A stretch of 42,763 nt of DNA from the NCBI GenBank assembly GCA_015711855.1, contig JACVJF010000011.1, forward strand, positions 1 through 42,763, in the 5' to 3' direction. Of the stretch, positions 8,946 to 18,667 are shown piece by piece. This stretch comes from Candidatus Solincola quzhuomuensis. Lineage in GTDB: Bacteria > Actinomycetota > Geothermincolia > Geothermincolales > RBG-13-55-18. How positions within the stretch are numbered: the first letter of the stretch is position 1; each line of letters opens with the position of its first letter. A program made the translations under genes and the position numbers. The notes below the pieces were generated by a model, which was not told the origin of the DNA, did no database searches, and saw only the letters and a program-made list of their open reading frames with translations.

Positions 8946-9935
8946 ATGTTCAAAAAGGAGCTTTGCGATCTGTGCGGGGACTGCGTTTACCTCTGTCCGT
9001 ACGTGGACTACGACCGCGAGGAGTCGATAGAGCAGTTTAGGCGTTTGACGGAGGGCGAGACCCCGGAGATCGTGGGCCAGTGCGTGACCTGCGTGGCCTG
9101 CAACTGGTTCTGCGAGAAAGGGGCTAATCCCTTCGACCTCATCCTGGAGCGCCAGGAGGAGACCGGGGTCCTGCAGATTCCGGAGCAGAACATCCAGCTT
9201 TTCCGGAACCTTCCCAATTCCCCCAGCGAGGTGATAGAGGGAGAACCGGACCGGCCGGTCGTATCCCTCTGCAGCGTGGGCGACCTGGTGCCCGGCCTTT
9301 TCGAGGGAAGGCTTTTCGAGGGATGCACTTTTCTCAAAGGGGGACGGTACTTCTGCAACGTGGGATGGGTGCACCTGGGCTGCCTTTCTCCGGTTCGCGA
9401 GGGCGCCCAGACGGTGGTGGACAACCTGGCCGAGACCGGGGCATCGGAGATAGTCTTCTACCACGACGACTGTTATGCGTTGCTTTCCTCCATGATCAAG
9501 GAATACGGGATAGAGGTGCCCTTCAAGCCGGTGCATATCATCGAATACCTGCGCGATTTCGTCCGGGACCGACGCTCGGATATCAGCCCCCTGGGGATGA
9601 GAGTGGCCTACCAGCAGCCCTGCGCCTCGCGCTACACCCCTTGGAAGGACGAGTGGCTGGATGAGCTCTTCGATCTCATCGGCGTGGAAAGGGTTTCCAG
9701 GAAGTACGACCGCCGGTTCGCCCTGTGCTGCGGATCTCCCATGATGCCCCGGGACCGGGAGAAGGCCTTGGAGATAAAGGAACGCAACGTGAGGGATGCC
9801 GTGGAGCACGGGGCGCAGGCCATGGCCTATCTATGCCCCCTATGCGTTCTCAACCTCCGCAAGCCCGCCGCCGCCTCCGGCCTGGAGAACCACCACATCA
9901 TAGAGCTGGTGAGGAAAGCCCTGGGGGAGATTTAA
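8946..9935 (+). CDS. Heterodisulfide-reductase/GlpC-like (Fe-S)-binding CCG-domain protein
   Basis: MFKKELCDLCGDCVYLCPYVDYD..., CVTCVACNWFCEKGANP, C-terminal CCGSPMMPRDREKALEIKERNVRDA; start ATG preceded by GAGGAGGGAGAG. Confidence 0.88.
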   Translation: MFKKELCDLCGDCVYLCPYVDYDREESIEQFRRLTEGETPEIVGQCVTCVACNWFCEKGANPFDLILERQEETGVLQIPEQNIQLFRNLPNSPSEVIEGEPDRPVVSLCSVGDLVPGLFEGRLFEGCTFLKGGRYFCNVGWVHLGCLSPVREGAQTVVDNLAETGASEIVFYHDDCYALLSSMIKEYGIEVPFKPVHIIEYLRDFVRDRRSDISPLGMRVAYQQPCASRYTPWKDEWLDELFDLIGVERVSRKYDRRFALCCGSPMMPRDREKALEIKERNVRDAVEHGAQAMAYLCPLCVLNLRKPAAASGLENHHIIELVRKALGEI

Positions 9936-10190
9936 GGGTTACGTGGAGCTCCGGGATTTCCGTACGTTCGGGGTCACGTCCAGCCCCGTCGACGTTCAAG
10001 TGCGGGACCGGAACGGAAGGTTGGAAGGTCGCCCGGGCCCGTTTCTTGAGATGAGGGGAAAGGTGCGCGGAATAGCGGAGGCTCAAGGTCTTTCGCCGTA
10101 AGGCGTACCCCGTGGGAACGGCATCCTCAAAACCGGCACGTTAGGGAATATAATTTGAGGGAAGGCCTTGATGCTTGGAGAGGGGGCGCC

Positions 10191-11756
10191 ATGGAGGAGA
10201 GCTACGTCCTGGTTAACGACGTGGGCACCACGGGGGCTAGAGCGGTGATCTTCGATCGCGAGGCGAGAGTTATACACGAGTCCTACGCGGAGATCCCGCA
10301 GATATTCCCCCGGCCCGGATGGACGGAACAGGACCCCATGGTGATCTACGAGAGATGCCTGGAGGTCACCCGTGAGGCTCTCAAGGAGACGGGCATTCCT
10401 CCCTCGCGCATAGCGAGTATGGGTATAGCCACCCAGAGGGCCACCAGCATGCTCTGGGACCGCCGGAGCGGGGAACCGGTGTACAACGCCATAACCTGGC
10501 AGGACACCCGCATGTCCGACGCCTGCGAGAGGGTAAACCGCAGCGCCATGTTCCGCGTGCTCCATCTTCTTGGCAACATCTACCAAAGAATCGCCGTGCT
10601 CAGCGAAGGGCTTCGCCGCAGCCGACTGGGCAAACTCCTCATCACTGCGGCGCACTTCACGGTGACCCCCGCTCAGTCCTCAGCCCATGCCCGCTGGATA
10701 CTGGACAACGTGGAGGGAGCCGCGGCCAAGGCCGCCTCCGGCGAGCTGCTCTTCGGGACCGTGGACACCTGGTTGGTCTGGAATTATACGTCGGGGAAGG
10801 TCCACGCCACCGATTATTCCAACGTCAGCGCCACGGGAATGTACGACCCTTTCGGCATGCGCTGGAGCCCCCTCCTCCTCAAGCCCTTCGGCCTACCGGG
10901 CGGGATCGTGCTCCCGGAGATCAGGGAGACCAGCGGGGATTTCGGCGTGACCGAGGTCTTCGGTGATCCCATCCCCATACGCAGCGTGGTGGCCGATCAG
11001 CAGGCGGCCCTCTTCGGAGAAGCCTGCTTCGAACCGGGGAGCGTGAAGTGCACCAACGGTACCGGTTCCTTCATCGACATGAACACCGGAGAGGAGCCCA
11101 TGGCTTCCATCTACAAGCTCACCCCGCTCATCGCCTGGAAGATCGGCGGAAGGACCACGTATATGATCGAGGGGATAATATCCAGCGCCGGTTCATCCGT
11201 GCAGTGGCTCCGGGACAACCTCCGTATCATAAAGGAAGCCGCGGAGTCCGAGGTGCTGGCGGGATCCTGCGGAGACAGCGGGGGAATCTACGTGGTCCCC
11301 GCCTTCACCGGCCTGACCGCCCCTTATTGGGATCCCTACGCGAGGGGCACGGTGATCGGCCTCACGCGGGCCACCACCCGGGAACAAGTGGTAAGGGCCA
11401 CCCTGGAATCCATTGCCTACCAGTGCCGGGACGTGATCGAGGCCATGGAGAAGGATTCGGGAATCAAGGTGAGGGGGCTGAAGGCGGACGGCGGCGCTTC
11501 GCGGAACAACTTTCTCCTGCAGTTTCTGGCGGATATCCTGGACGTGGATGTGGAGCGCCCGGAGATGCTGGAGGCCACCGCCCTTGGGGCCGCTTACCTG
11601 GCGGGTATAGGGGCGGGCTTCTGGAAGTACCCGGACGACATTCTCCGGACCAGAAAGGTGGAGAGGGTCTTCCGGCCAAGGATGGATCCTCAAACCCGCC
11701 GGGAACTCTACGCCGGATGGAAACGCGCCGTGGAGAGGGCACGAAACTGGGCTTGA
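10191..11756 (+). CDS. FGGY-family carbohydrate kinase, glycerol-kinase-like
   Basis: WILDNVEGAAAKAASGELLFGTVDTWLVWNYTSGKVHATDYSN, DQQAALFGEACFEPGSVKCTNGTGSF, PYWDPYARGTVIGLTR, ADGGASRNNFLLQF. Confidence 0.92.
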   Translation: MEESYVLVNDVGTTGARAVIFDREARVIHESYAEIPQIFPRPGWTEQDPMVIYERCLEVTREALKETGIPPSRIASMGIATQRATSMLWDRRSGEPVYNAITWQDTRMSDACERVNRSAMFRVLHLLGNIYQRIAVLSEGLRRSRLGKLLITAAHFTVTPAQSSAHARWILDNVEGAAAKAASGELLFGTVDTWLVWNYTSGKVHATDYSNVSATGMYDPFGMRWSPLLLKPFGLPGGIVLPEIRETSGDFGVTEVFGDPIPIRSVVADQQAALFGEACFEPGSVKCTNGTGSFIDMNTGEEPMASIYKLTPLIAWKIGGRTTYMIEGIISSAGSSVQWLRDNLRIIKEAAESEVLAGSCGDSGGIYVVPAFTGLTAPYWDPYARGTVIGLTRATTREQVVRATLESIAYQCRDVIEAMEKDSGIKVRGLKADGGASRNNFLLQFLADILDVDVERPEMLEATALGAAYLAGIGAGFWKYPDDILRTRKVERVFRPRMDPQTRRELYAGWKRAVERARNWA

Positions 11757-12212
11757 GCGGAAGTAAGAGGCTTCCGAGACTTGTCTTTTCCGCTTCCCGC
11801 GCTGTTCACGACCTTACGGCGCTTGGCGGGAGGGCGGCGTGCGGCGCGCTCGCCCACCATGTCGAGGGTAGAAAGGGACATCCGCGGTCTTGCCCCGATT
11901 CACGCCAGCGCTAAGCGGGTCGAAGGATGAGGGAACCTCGCGTATCTCGCGAGCGCTTGGTCCGCTCGCCGTTCGTCTCGGTGCGGGCCGCCAGGCGGCC
12001 TCCGTTTTCCACTATAAATCTTACGGTTCGTGTAAAAAATGTGGATTTGAGGAGGATCTCCATATAAAAGAAGAGAAACCTCGTCGCTGTCCTGATGGAA
12101 AACCAAACCGGGAAAGGAGTTTTCTCTCAACGCACATGGTAGCGGAGATGGCGGGAAAGCGCGCGGGAGAGGTTGATTTGACGAGGGCCCTCTTACGGCC
12201 TATATATTAAAG

Positions 12213-12228
12213 TTAAAGTTAACTTTAA
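12213..12228. promoter_or_regulatory. 16-bp perfect palindrome TTAAAGTTAACTTTAA, candidate operator upstream of acyl-CoA dehydrogenase
   Basis: Perfect dyad ~40 nt before the start codon; preceded by a direct-repeat copy of AAAGTT. Confidence 0.6.
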
Positions 12229-12268
12229 AAATTGGGTGGGCAGCAAAGTTCGTGAAGGAGGTGGATGC

Positions 12269-13900
12269 ATGTCTCTTCCGGACAGGAACAATCCCTATTC
12301 GTTCAAGCCCTACCTGGAATGGCGCCAGCGTGTGGACTATTACGCGGACGACCCCTTCCTGCAGAAGATGGTGGCCGCCTATGCGGGACCCGAGGCGGAG
12401 GAGGTGGACCGAGAGGCCAGGGAGTTCTCCCGGAAGGCCTCCTTCCGGTGGCGCGACCTGGCGGAACGCATCGCCAGCCCGGAGAAACGGCCTTACGTGA
12501 TGCACTACGACGGACACAGGAACCGCGTGGACCGCATCGTGCGGCCTTACGAGGTTAAGGTGATGGAGAGGGAGATACTCGCCGAGCGCCTTTTTTCCGA
12601 CTCCACCTCTCCCTGGACGCGCTTCATCAAGTTCTTCCTTCTGAGCGAGAACTCCGAGGCGGGAGTGGTCTGCCCCCTGACCTGCACCTGGGGACTGGTG
12701 GCCCTGCTGGAGAAGTATGCCGACAGGCCGGAGACCAAGAGAATACTCCAGCATGCCAAGGAAGGGATAGACGGCGACTACGCCCTGGGGGCACAGTTCG
12801 TCTCCGAGATCCAGGGGGGCTCCGACGTCCCGGCCAACCTGGTGGAAGCGGTGGAGGAGGACGGGGAGTGGCGGCTCTACGGCAACAAGTTCTTCTGCTC
12901 CGCCGCCCACGCCGACTACGCCGTGGTCACCGCCAAACCGCGCGGTTCGGAGAGGGTGGGGTGCTTTGTGGTTCCTATGTGGCTGGACAAGGAAAAGGAG
13001 TCGCGCAACGGTTACACCATCGACCGCCTGAAGTGGAAGATGGGGACGGTGGAGCTTCCCACGGCGGAGATAACCTTCGAAGGCGCCCTGGCCTATCCCG
13101 CGGGGCCCCTGGATCGGGGGGTGGCCATAGTGGTGGGGATCGTGCTCACCCTCTCCCGCCTGGTGGTGGGCATTGGAGGTGGAGCGGGCATGGCGCGGGG
13201 ACTGCGCGAGGGCAAGAAATACGCCGAATTCCGCACCGCTTTCGGGCTTCCCCTGCAGGCCTTCCCCATGGTGGCCGCGCAGCTGGAGGACTACGAGAGG
13301 TGCACCAAACGCACCATCGCCGGCAGCTTCAAGCTCTACCGTGATTTCTTGAGCCTACCCGGCGGCCTGGCCCCGGGCTTGACCACCCCCGAGCCCCTGG
13401 AAGTGAAGAAGAAGCGTTTCCAGGTGCGCCAGCTGGTGATGCTCCAGAAGATAACCGTGGCCCAGGACGCCAACGACTACGCGCGCAAGGGGATAAGCAT
13501 TTTCGGAGGCCACGGAGTGATGGAAGACTTTTCCATATTTCCCCGCATGCTGCGGGACGGCCTGGTCAACGAGCTCTGGGAGGGGCCGCGCAACGTGTTG
13601 CTCACCCAGATGCACCGCGATTTCCAGCGCGTCGCGGATTGGTACCCGGCTCACGAGTTCGTGGCCGATGTCCTCAAGGGCGCCGACACTAAGAGGATCA
13701 GGGATCTATCGGAGGAGATCGAGGGGTTGCTTTCCGTGCCCCACCTCTTCCAGATGGACGAGAGAACCAAAGAGATATGCCTGAGGTGGGACGACTTTTG
13801 CTCGCGCCTTTTCCATGCCTATCAGGATTTGGCGCTCGACGAAGTGGAAGCTGCCGATCGCGTGGAGAGCGTTCCGGCTGGGCCGAGGGCGAGAGTTTGA
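12269..13900 (+). CDS. Acyl-CoA dehydrogenase family protein (AidB-like long form)
   Basis: FVSEIQGGSDVPANLVEA, WRLYGNKFFCSAAHADYAVV, GISIFGGHGVMEDFSIFPRMLRDGLVNELWEGPRNVLL; SD GGAGGT upstream of ATG 12269. Confidence 0.9.
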   Translation: MSLPDRNNPYSFKPYLEWRQRVDYYADDPFLQKMVAAYAGPEAEEVDREAREFSRKASFRWRDLAERIASPEKRPYVMHYDGHRNRVDRIVRPYEVKVMEREILAERLFSDSTSPWTRFIKFFLLSENSEAGVVCPLTCTWGLVALLEKYADRPETKRILQHAKEGIDGDYALGAQFVSEIQGGSDVPANLVEAVEEDGEWRLYGNKFFCSAAHADYAVVTAKPRGSERVGCFVVPMWLDKEKESRNGYTIDRLKWKMGTVELPTAEITFEGALAYPAGPLDRGVAIVVGIVLTLSRLVVGIGGGAGMARGLREGKKYAEFRTAFGLPLQAFPMVAAQLEDYERCTKRTIAGSFKLYRDFLSLPGGLAPGLTTPEPLEVKKKRFQVRQLVMLQKITVAQDANDYARKGISIFGGHGVMEDFSIFPRMLRDGLVNELWEGPRNVLLTQMHRDFQRVADWYPAHEFVADVLKGADTKRIRDLSEEIEGLLSVPHLFQMDERTKEICLRWDDFCSRLFHAYQDLALDEVEAADRVESVPAGPRARV

Positions 13901-14041
13901 GGTCGGATTCTGGGTCGGGAGCCTTTCGGTCGGTGCGGCGCGATTGCCGAGTCGGAACGAAACGGGCGGGATCGGATTAGGGAGGGTGCAGCGCGAACCC
14001 CGTGTTTCTATAATCCCTTGCCTTAAAGGAAAGGGGAGCTT

Positions 14042-14608
14042 ATGGGGGAAAGAGACAGGAAGATGACCATATCCGAGCTGGCGAGCGAGTTCGGCATCGC
14101 CCCCAGCGCCATCCGCTATTACGAGGAGTTGGGTTTGCTCGCCCCCCACCGCAACACGCGGCGAGGACAGAGGCTCTACGGAGACCGGGAAAGGGCCCGC
14201 CTAAAGCTCATCCTTCGGGGGCGTCGCTTCGGATATTCCCTGTCCGAGATCGCGGACATACTCGAGCTTTACGACACCCAACCTACCCAGGCCAGGCAGA
14301 TAATGCGCACATTGGAATACGGGTTCCGGCATATCCGGGAGATGGACGAGAGGATAGAGGAGCTACTGGAGATCCGGAGGGAGATGCTCGAGTTCGCCAG
14401 GAACTTCCTCGATATCCTCGAAGAGGAGGGAGAGGATCGGGAAACCCGTTCCTTCATCGCCCTGGCCGGCGAGGTCATCCGGGAGCTGGAGGCCAAGGAT
14501 TTCAACGCCCGGGCGGGTTTCGGGGAGCTCCATGCGGAGGACAGCGAGGCGGGCCGAAAGAGGGGGCGCCGGAAGCCTGGGGCGAGTTTTAAGGCGGAAA
14601 GGGGATGA
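14042..14608 (+). CDS. MerR-family transcriptional regulator
   Basis: MTISELASEFGIAPSAIRYYEELGLLAPHRNTRRGQRLY HTH. Confidence 0.93.
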   Translation: MGERDRKMTISELASEFGIAPSAIRYYEELGLLAPHRNTRRGQRLYGDRERARLKLILRGRRFGYSLSEIADILELYDTQPTQARQIMRTLEYGFRHIREMDERIEELLEIRREMLEFARNFLDILEEEGEDRETRSFIALAGEVIRELEAKDFNARAGFGELHAEDSEAGRKRGRRKPGASFKAERG

Positions 14609-14694
14609 GGTCGAACGTGTCGTGATAGGTGCAAGGCGGACGATCCTCCGGGACGAGGCGGCCCAAGGGACGGCGAAGGAGAGGAGGTAGGAGC

Positions 14695-15930
14695 GTGTTC
14701 GATTTCATCATGACCGAGGAGCAGAAAAGGCTGCAGGAAGAGGTGCGGGATCTGGTCAAGTGGGTTCCTCGCCAACTCATCTTGGACATGGACGCCATGA
14801 TCGCGCCTTTTCCCAGATTCTTCCTCGAGGAGGCGGGAAGGAGGAACCTGCTGGGCCTGCGCTTTCCGGTGGAGTACGGCGGAAGAGGCCTCAAATGGGA
14901 GGACGAGATCATCGCCATCGCCGAGATGTCCCTGGTGGGGGTGCCCCTGACCTGCCTGTATTCCCTGGTGAGCATCGTGGGGGAATGTATCGTCCAGTTC
15001 GGGACCGAGGACCAGAAGCAACGTTTTCTGGTTCCCACCATAAGAGGGGAGAAGGTCTGCGCGGAAGCGCTCACCGAGCCCCGCGGCGGCTCCGACTTCT
15101 TCGGGGCCACCTGCACCGCGCGGAGGGAGGGCGATCACTATGTCCTCCACGGGCAGAAGCGCTTCATCGTGGGAGCGGAAGGGGCGGATTATTTCATGGT
15201 CTACGCCAGGACGAACCCGGATGCACCGCCGCGGGACGGGCTTAGCTGCTTCCTGGTCGAGAGGGACGAGAGCGTGGAGGTGAAGACGGTCTACGGACTT
15301 ATGGGCGCCCGGGGTAGCGGTACGGGACGGGTGCTCTTCCGGGACACTAAGGTTCCGGCAGAGAACCTAGTGGGGGAGGAGAACGGCGCCTCTCACATCT
15401 TCTACCGCATGATGGTCCCCGAACGCATGACCTCGGCCGCGGGGTGCATCGGGGCGGCGCGAGAGGCCATAGAGATCGCCGCCCGCTACACCACGCGGCG
15501 AAAAGCCTTCGGCGCGACTATCAAGAACTTCCAGGCGGTGAACTTCATGATCGCCGAGAGCCTGGTCAAGCTGGATGCCATGGCCAGCCTGGTGTGGATG
15601 ACGGCCAGGGCCATAGATGCCGGCATACCCCACGGGAGGATGCGGCGCATGGTCTCCGAGTCCAAGAAGTTCGCCACCGAGGCCGTGTGGGACATCTGTT
15701 ATAACGCCATGCAGGCCATGGGCGGGATAGCCTACACCAACGTCTATCCCATCGAGAGGATGCTCCGCGACGCGCGTTTGCTCTCCATCTGGACGGGCAC
15801 CAACCAGATCATGAACCTCATCATCCAGCATGAATATTACAAGGAACTGGAGATGGAGGTGAGGGGCAAGAGAGACGTGGAGATGGACGCACCGGAAGCC
15901 TTCAACGAGGAGGAGAAGATATACGAATAG
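14695..15930 (+). CDS. Acyl-CoA dehydrogenase
   Basis: GTG start after [99 protein letters not shown]. Confidence 0.95.
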   Translation: MFDFIMTEEQKRLQEEVRDLVKWVPRQLILDMDAMIAPFPRFFLEEAGRRNLLGLRFPVEYGGRGLKWEDEIIAIAEMSLVGVPLTCLYSLVSIVGECIVQFGTEDQKQRFLVPTIRGEKVCAEALTEPRGGSDFFGATCTARREGDHYVLHGQKRFIVGAEGADYFMVYARTNPDAPPRDGLSCFLVERDESVEVKTVYGLMGARGSGTGRVLFRDTKVPAENLVGEENGASHIFYRMMVPERMTSAAGCIGAAREAIEIAARYTTRRKAFGATIKNFQAVNFMIAESLVKLDAMASLVWMTARAIDAGIPHGRMRRMVSESKKFATEAVWDICYNAMQAMGGIAYTNVYPIERMLRDARLLSIWTGTNQIMNLIIQHEYYKELEMEVRGKRDVEMDAPEAFNEEEKIYE

Positions 15931-16033
15931 GCGGCGGCTAGAGGGGATATCGAGATCGCCGGGGAAACCCCATGCCTCCCGGATACCATGTCGGAATAGG
16001 CGTTTCCGTTGATCCTTTTCCGGAACCCCGATC

Positions 16034-16648
16034 TTACCTGCGAGGGGCCAGGGATTCCAGGATGGGGCGGAGGATGATGGAAGCCGCCTCCTCGCCTCGG
16101 GGAAGCAGCCAGTCTTCCTCGAAGGCCAGCATATAGGTGAGGAAGAAGAAGATTAGGACGATGATCCAGGAAAGGAACTCCGGATCGAGCTGCGGGTCCA
16201 GGGTCCCCTCGTTTATGCCCGCCTGCACCAAAGCCCCTATTTCCTCCGCCCTGTCGGCGAGAAGTTCCTCGATGTTCTCCTGAAACTCTCGGGTGGCCGC
16301 TTCGGAGATGGTGTTCACCACGATGCGCAACATGTCCGGATTCTCCATGCTGAAACGGAGGTGCGCGCGCATCAGTCTGTCGGCGAGCTCTGGAAAATCA
16401 CGGGCCTTCGGCAGATCCGCCCAGAGGTTCTCCACGATGGACCGATATACCGAGTCCCGGACCGCATAGAAGAGGTCCCTCTTGGAGGGAAAATACCTGT
16501 AGATGGCCCGCTTGGTGATGCCCGCCTCCTGGGCTATATCGGACATGGAAGCGCCGTCGTAGTTTCTGGCGGCGAAGCACCGGAGTGCCGCCTGGATTAT
16601 CTCCTGGCGGCTGTTCTTGCGGAAGCGTCGTTCGGCGGGCACGGTCAA
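16034..16648 (-). CDS. TetR/AcrR family transcriptional regulator
   Basis: AALRCFAARNYDGASMSDIAQEAGITKRAIYRYFPSKRDLFYAV; TTG start overlapping upstream stop. Confidence 0.93.
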   Translation of the reverse strand: MTVPAERRFRKNSRQEIIQAALRCFAARNYDGASMSDIAQEAGITKRAIYRYFPSKRDLFYAVRDSVYRSIVENLWADLPKARDFPELADRLMRAHLRFSMENPDMLRIVVNTISEAATREFQENIEELLADRAEEIGALVQAGINEGTLDPQLDPEFLSWIIVLIFFFLTYMLAFEEDWLLPRGEEAASIILRPILESLAPRR

Positions 16649-17307
16649 CCCTCGATCTCCCCGGTCGCCGATGCGTTGCGCAGCAAGCGGTCGACCAATT
16701 CCAGATACTTCCTTTTATCGTTAAAGGGGACCTCGAGACCCAGGGCATTGGCTATGTAGACTATCTCCATAAGGGCTATGTAGCTCCAGGCGAAGTCCTC
16801 GGGCTTCAGGTCCTTCCTAACCGACCCCTGTCTTTGGCCCTCCTCCAGGATATAACTGACCGCGGAGTGCAGGCGGTGCAAGCGGTCGACTGGAGTCCGG
16901 TGGAACCCTCCCCTGCCCAGCTCGGGAATGGAATAGTAATAGGCGCGCATTTTGCTGCGGTGACGGCGGGTAAAGTCAAAAGCGGCTTCCGCGGCTTCTC
17001 TCAAACCGGCGAGGGGGGTGGTCTTCTGCAGGAACCTTCGAACCACATAGCGGGAGATGTCCTGCACGGTGCGGTCCCGCATGCACTCCACGAGTTCCCT
17101 TTTGTCCTCGAAATGCTGGTAGAGAATGGGCTCGGTCACGCCGGCCTCCGAGGCGATGTCCGCCGTGGTGCAGGAGTAATACCCTTTTCGCGCCAGGCAG
17201 CGCTCCGCGGCCTTGAGCAGGCTTTCGCGACGCTTTTCCGCAGGCAGTCTGCGCCGAGCCATTCCCCGCCACCTTTCTTTTCGCTTCCTTTTCCGCTCGG
17301 GAGGCAT
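16645..17307 (-). CDS. TetR/AcrR family transcriptional regulator
   Basis: AAERCLARKGYYSCTTADIASEAGVTEPILYQHFEDKRELVECM. Confidence 0.92.
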   Translation of the reverse strand: MPPERKRKRKERWRGMARRRLPAEKRRESLLKAAERCLARKGYYSCTTADIASEAGVTEPILYQHFEDKRELVECMRDRTVQDISRYVVRRFLQKTTPLAGLREAAEAAFDFTRRHRSKMRAYYYSIPELGRGGFHRTPVDRLHRLHSAVSYILEEGQRQGSVRKDLKPEDFAWSYIALMEIVYIANALGLEVPFNDKRKYLELVDRLLRNASATGEIEG

Positions 17308-17326
17308 GCATCCAGCGGGTTATGTC

Positions 17327-17342
17327 TAATAACCAGTTACTA
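17327..17342. promoter_or_regulatory. Near-palindrome TAATAAC-CA-GTTACTA, candidate TetR operator
   Basis: 7-bp arms with one mismatch just upstream of the tandem TetR genes, overlapping their likely promoter. Confidence 0.4.
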
Positions 17343-17406
17343 ATATTATCTTTGGAGTCGTCCTACAGCAAGGAGGGTTTCTCTCCCCAACGCGGTTATG
17401 CTGGGG

Positions 17407-17967
17407 TCAAAGCCTCGACCTGCGCGGTAGGCCGATATATTTCTGGCAGTAAGCCGCCGGTTTGAGCAGCCAAGGTGACTGACGAGCCTTTATCCCCAGG
17501 AATCGGGTCTGGATGAACTCCAGGATGATTCCCACGGAATCCAGGGTATCCAGATAGGCGTAGTCGATGGTCATGCCCAGTTGTTTTAGCGTGCCTCGCT
17601 GCAGGATGCCTATTCCCGCAGACCGGGCCGCTTCCAGGCGCTCCTCGAGGTCGTCCACGGCGAACCCCAGATGGTGCAGGCCCTCTTCCCGGTCCCCCAG
17701 GGTGTGGAGATGGAAGCTGTCCCCCTCCAGGATCTGTATGAGCTCTATCTGTATACTTCCGCTGTAACCCATGCCTATGCGGCCCTTGAGGGTGGTCTCC
17801 CGACCCCGGTCCAGGCAGTAGTCGGTCTCTCCCTCCAAGACCAGCCAGGGACCTATCCCGAAGACCTCCTCGAGACGCCTTATGGTGCTGTCCATGTCCT
17901 TCACCACGATCCCGACCTGCGCCAGCCGGGGCATGTGCAGGGGCTTGCTTACGGCCATCGGCTTCAC
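17407..17967 (-). CDS. VOC (glyoxalase/methylmalonyl-CoA epimerase-like) protein
   Basis: LAQVGIVVKDMDSTIRRLEEVFGIGPWLVLEG ... EGLHHLGFAVDDLEERLEAARSAGIGILQRG. Confidence 0.88.
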   Translation of the reverse strand: MKPMAVSKPLHMPRLAQVGIVVKDMDSTIRRLEEVFGIGPWLVLEGETDYCLDRGRETTLKGRIGMGYSGSIQIELIQILEGDSFHLHTLGDREEGLHHLGFAVDDLEERLEAARSAGIGILQRGTLKQLGMTIDYAYLDTLDSVGIILEFIQTRFLGIKARQSPWLLKPAAYCQKYIGLPRRSRL

Positions 17968-17975
17968 CTTTCCTT

Positions 17976-18599
17976 CTAACGTTTCCTGGGCGGCAGTTTG
18001 CCCAGGATGTCGGCCACGCCCCGGACCAGGTTTTCCTCGTAGACCTCGCGAGGGTACCTGCGGGTGTTCATCCAGTGGATGACCGTCGATTCCACCATGC
18101 CCACGATCATCACCGAGGTAACGTATATCTTCTCGGGAGGGACGACGTCCGTGTCCGTATAATAGGTGATCCGCTGGTTGACCAAGTCTATTATGCTGGA
18201 GCGTATCTCGGTCACCCTTTCCTGGGACCTCTTGTCCACGTTCAAGTCCGTGTCGTAGATGAGGCGGAACCCCGATTCGGAATGTTCAACGAAATCGAAA
18301 TAGGAGCCGACCCCGTGTCTGATGGCGGTTATCCAATCCATCTCGCTGGAATCCGGCTGGAGCAGGGACTTGCGGAGGTTCTCTCCGGCGCGGTCTATGA
18401 TGGCCAGCAGAAGATCGAGTTTGCCGGAAAAGTGACGGTAGAGAATGGGCTTGGTGACCTGCGCTCTCTCGGCTATGGTGTCCATTAGAGCGCCGTGATA
18501 TCCGTACTCGGCGAAGGTCTCCAAAGCAGCGTCCAGGATTATCTCGCGGCGCTGCGAGGCCGGAAGCCGTTTTCTGACGTTGGTTTGGTCTGTTCCCAT
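17976..18599 (-). CDS. TetR/AcrR family transcriptional regulator
   Basis: AALETFAEYGYHGALMDTIAERAQVTKPILYRHFSGKLDLLLAII. Confidence 0.93.
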   Translation of the reverse strand: MGTDQTNVRKRLPASQRREIILDAALETFAEYGYHGALMDTIAERAQVTKPILYRHFSGKLDLLLAIIDRAGENLRKSLLQPDSSEMDWITAIRHGVGSYFDFVEHSESGFRLIYDTDLNVDKRSQERVTEIRSSIIDLVNQRITYYTDTDVVPPEKIYVTSVMIVGMVESTVIHWMNTRRYPREVYEENLVRGVADILGKLPPRKR

Positions 18600-18667
18600 G
18601 TTTCCACCCGGTAATATATTAGCACAAACCCGAGGGGCGGATTATCTCCCGCCGGTGCCGGGCGGGG

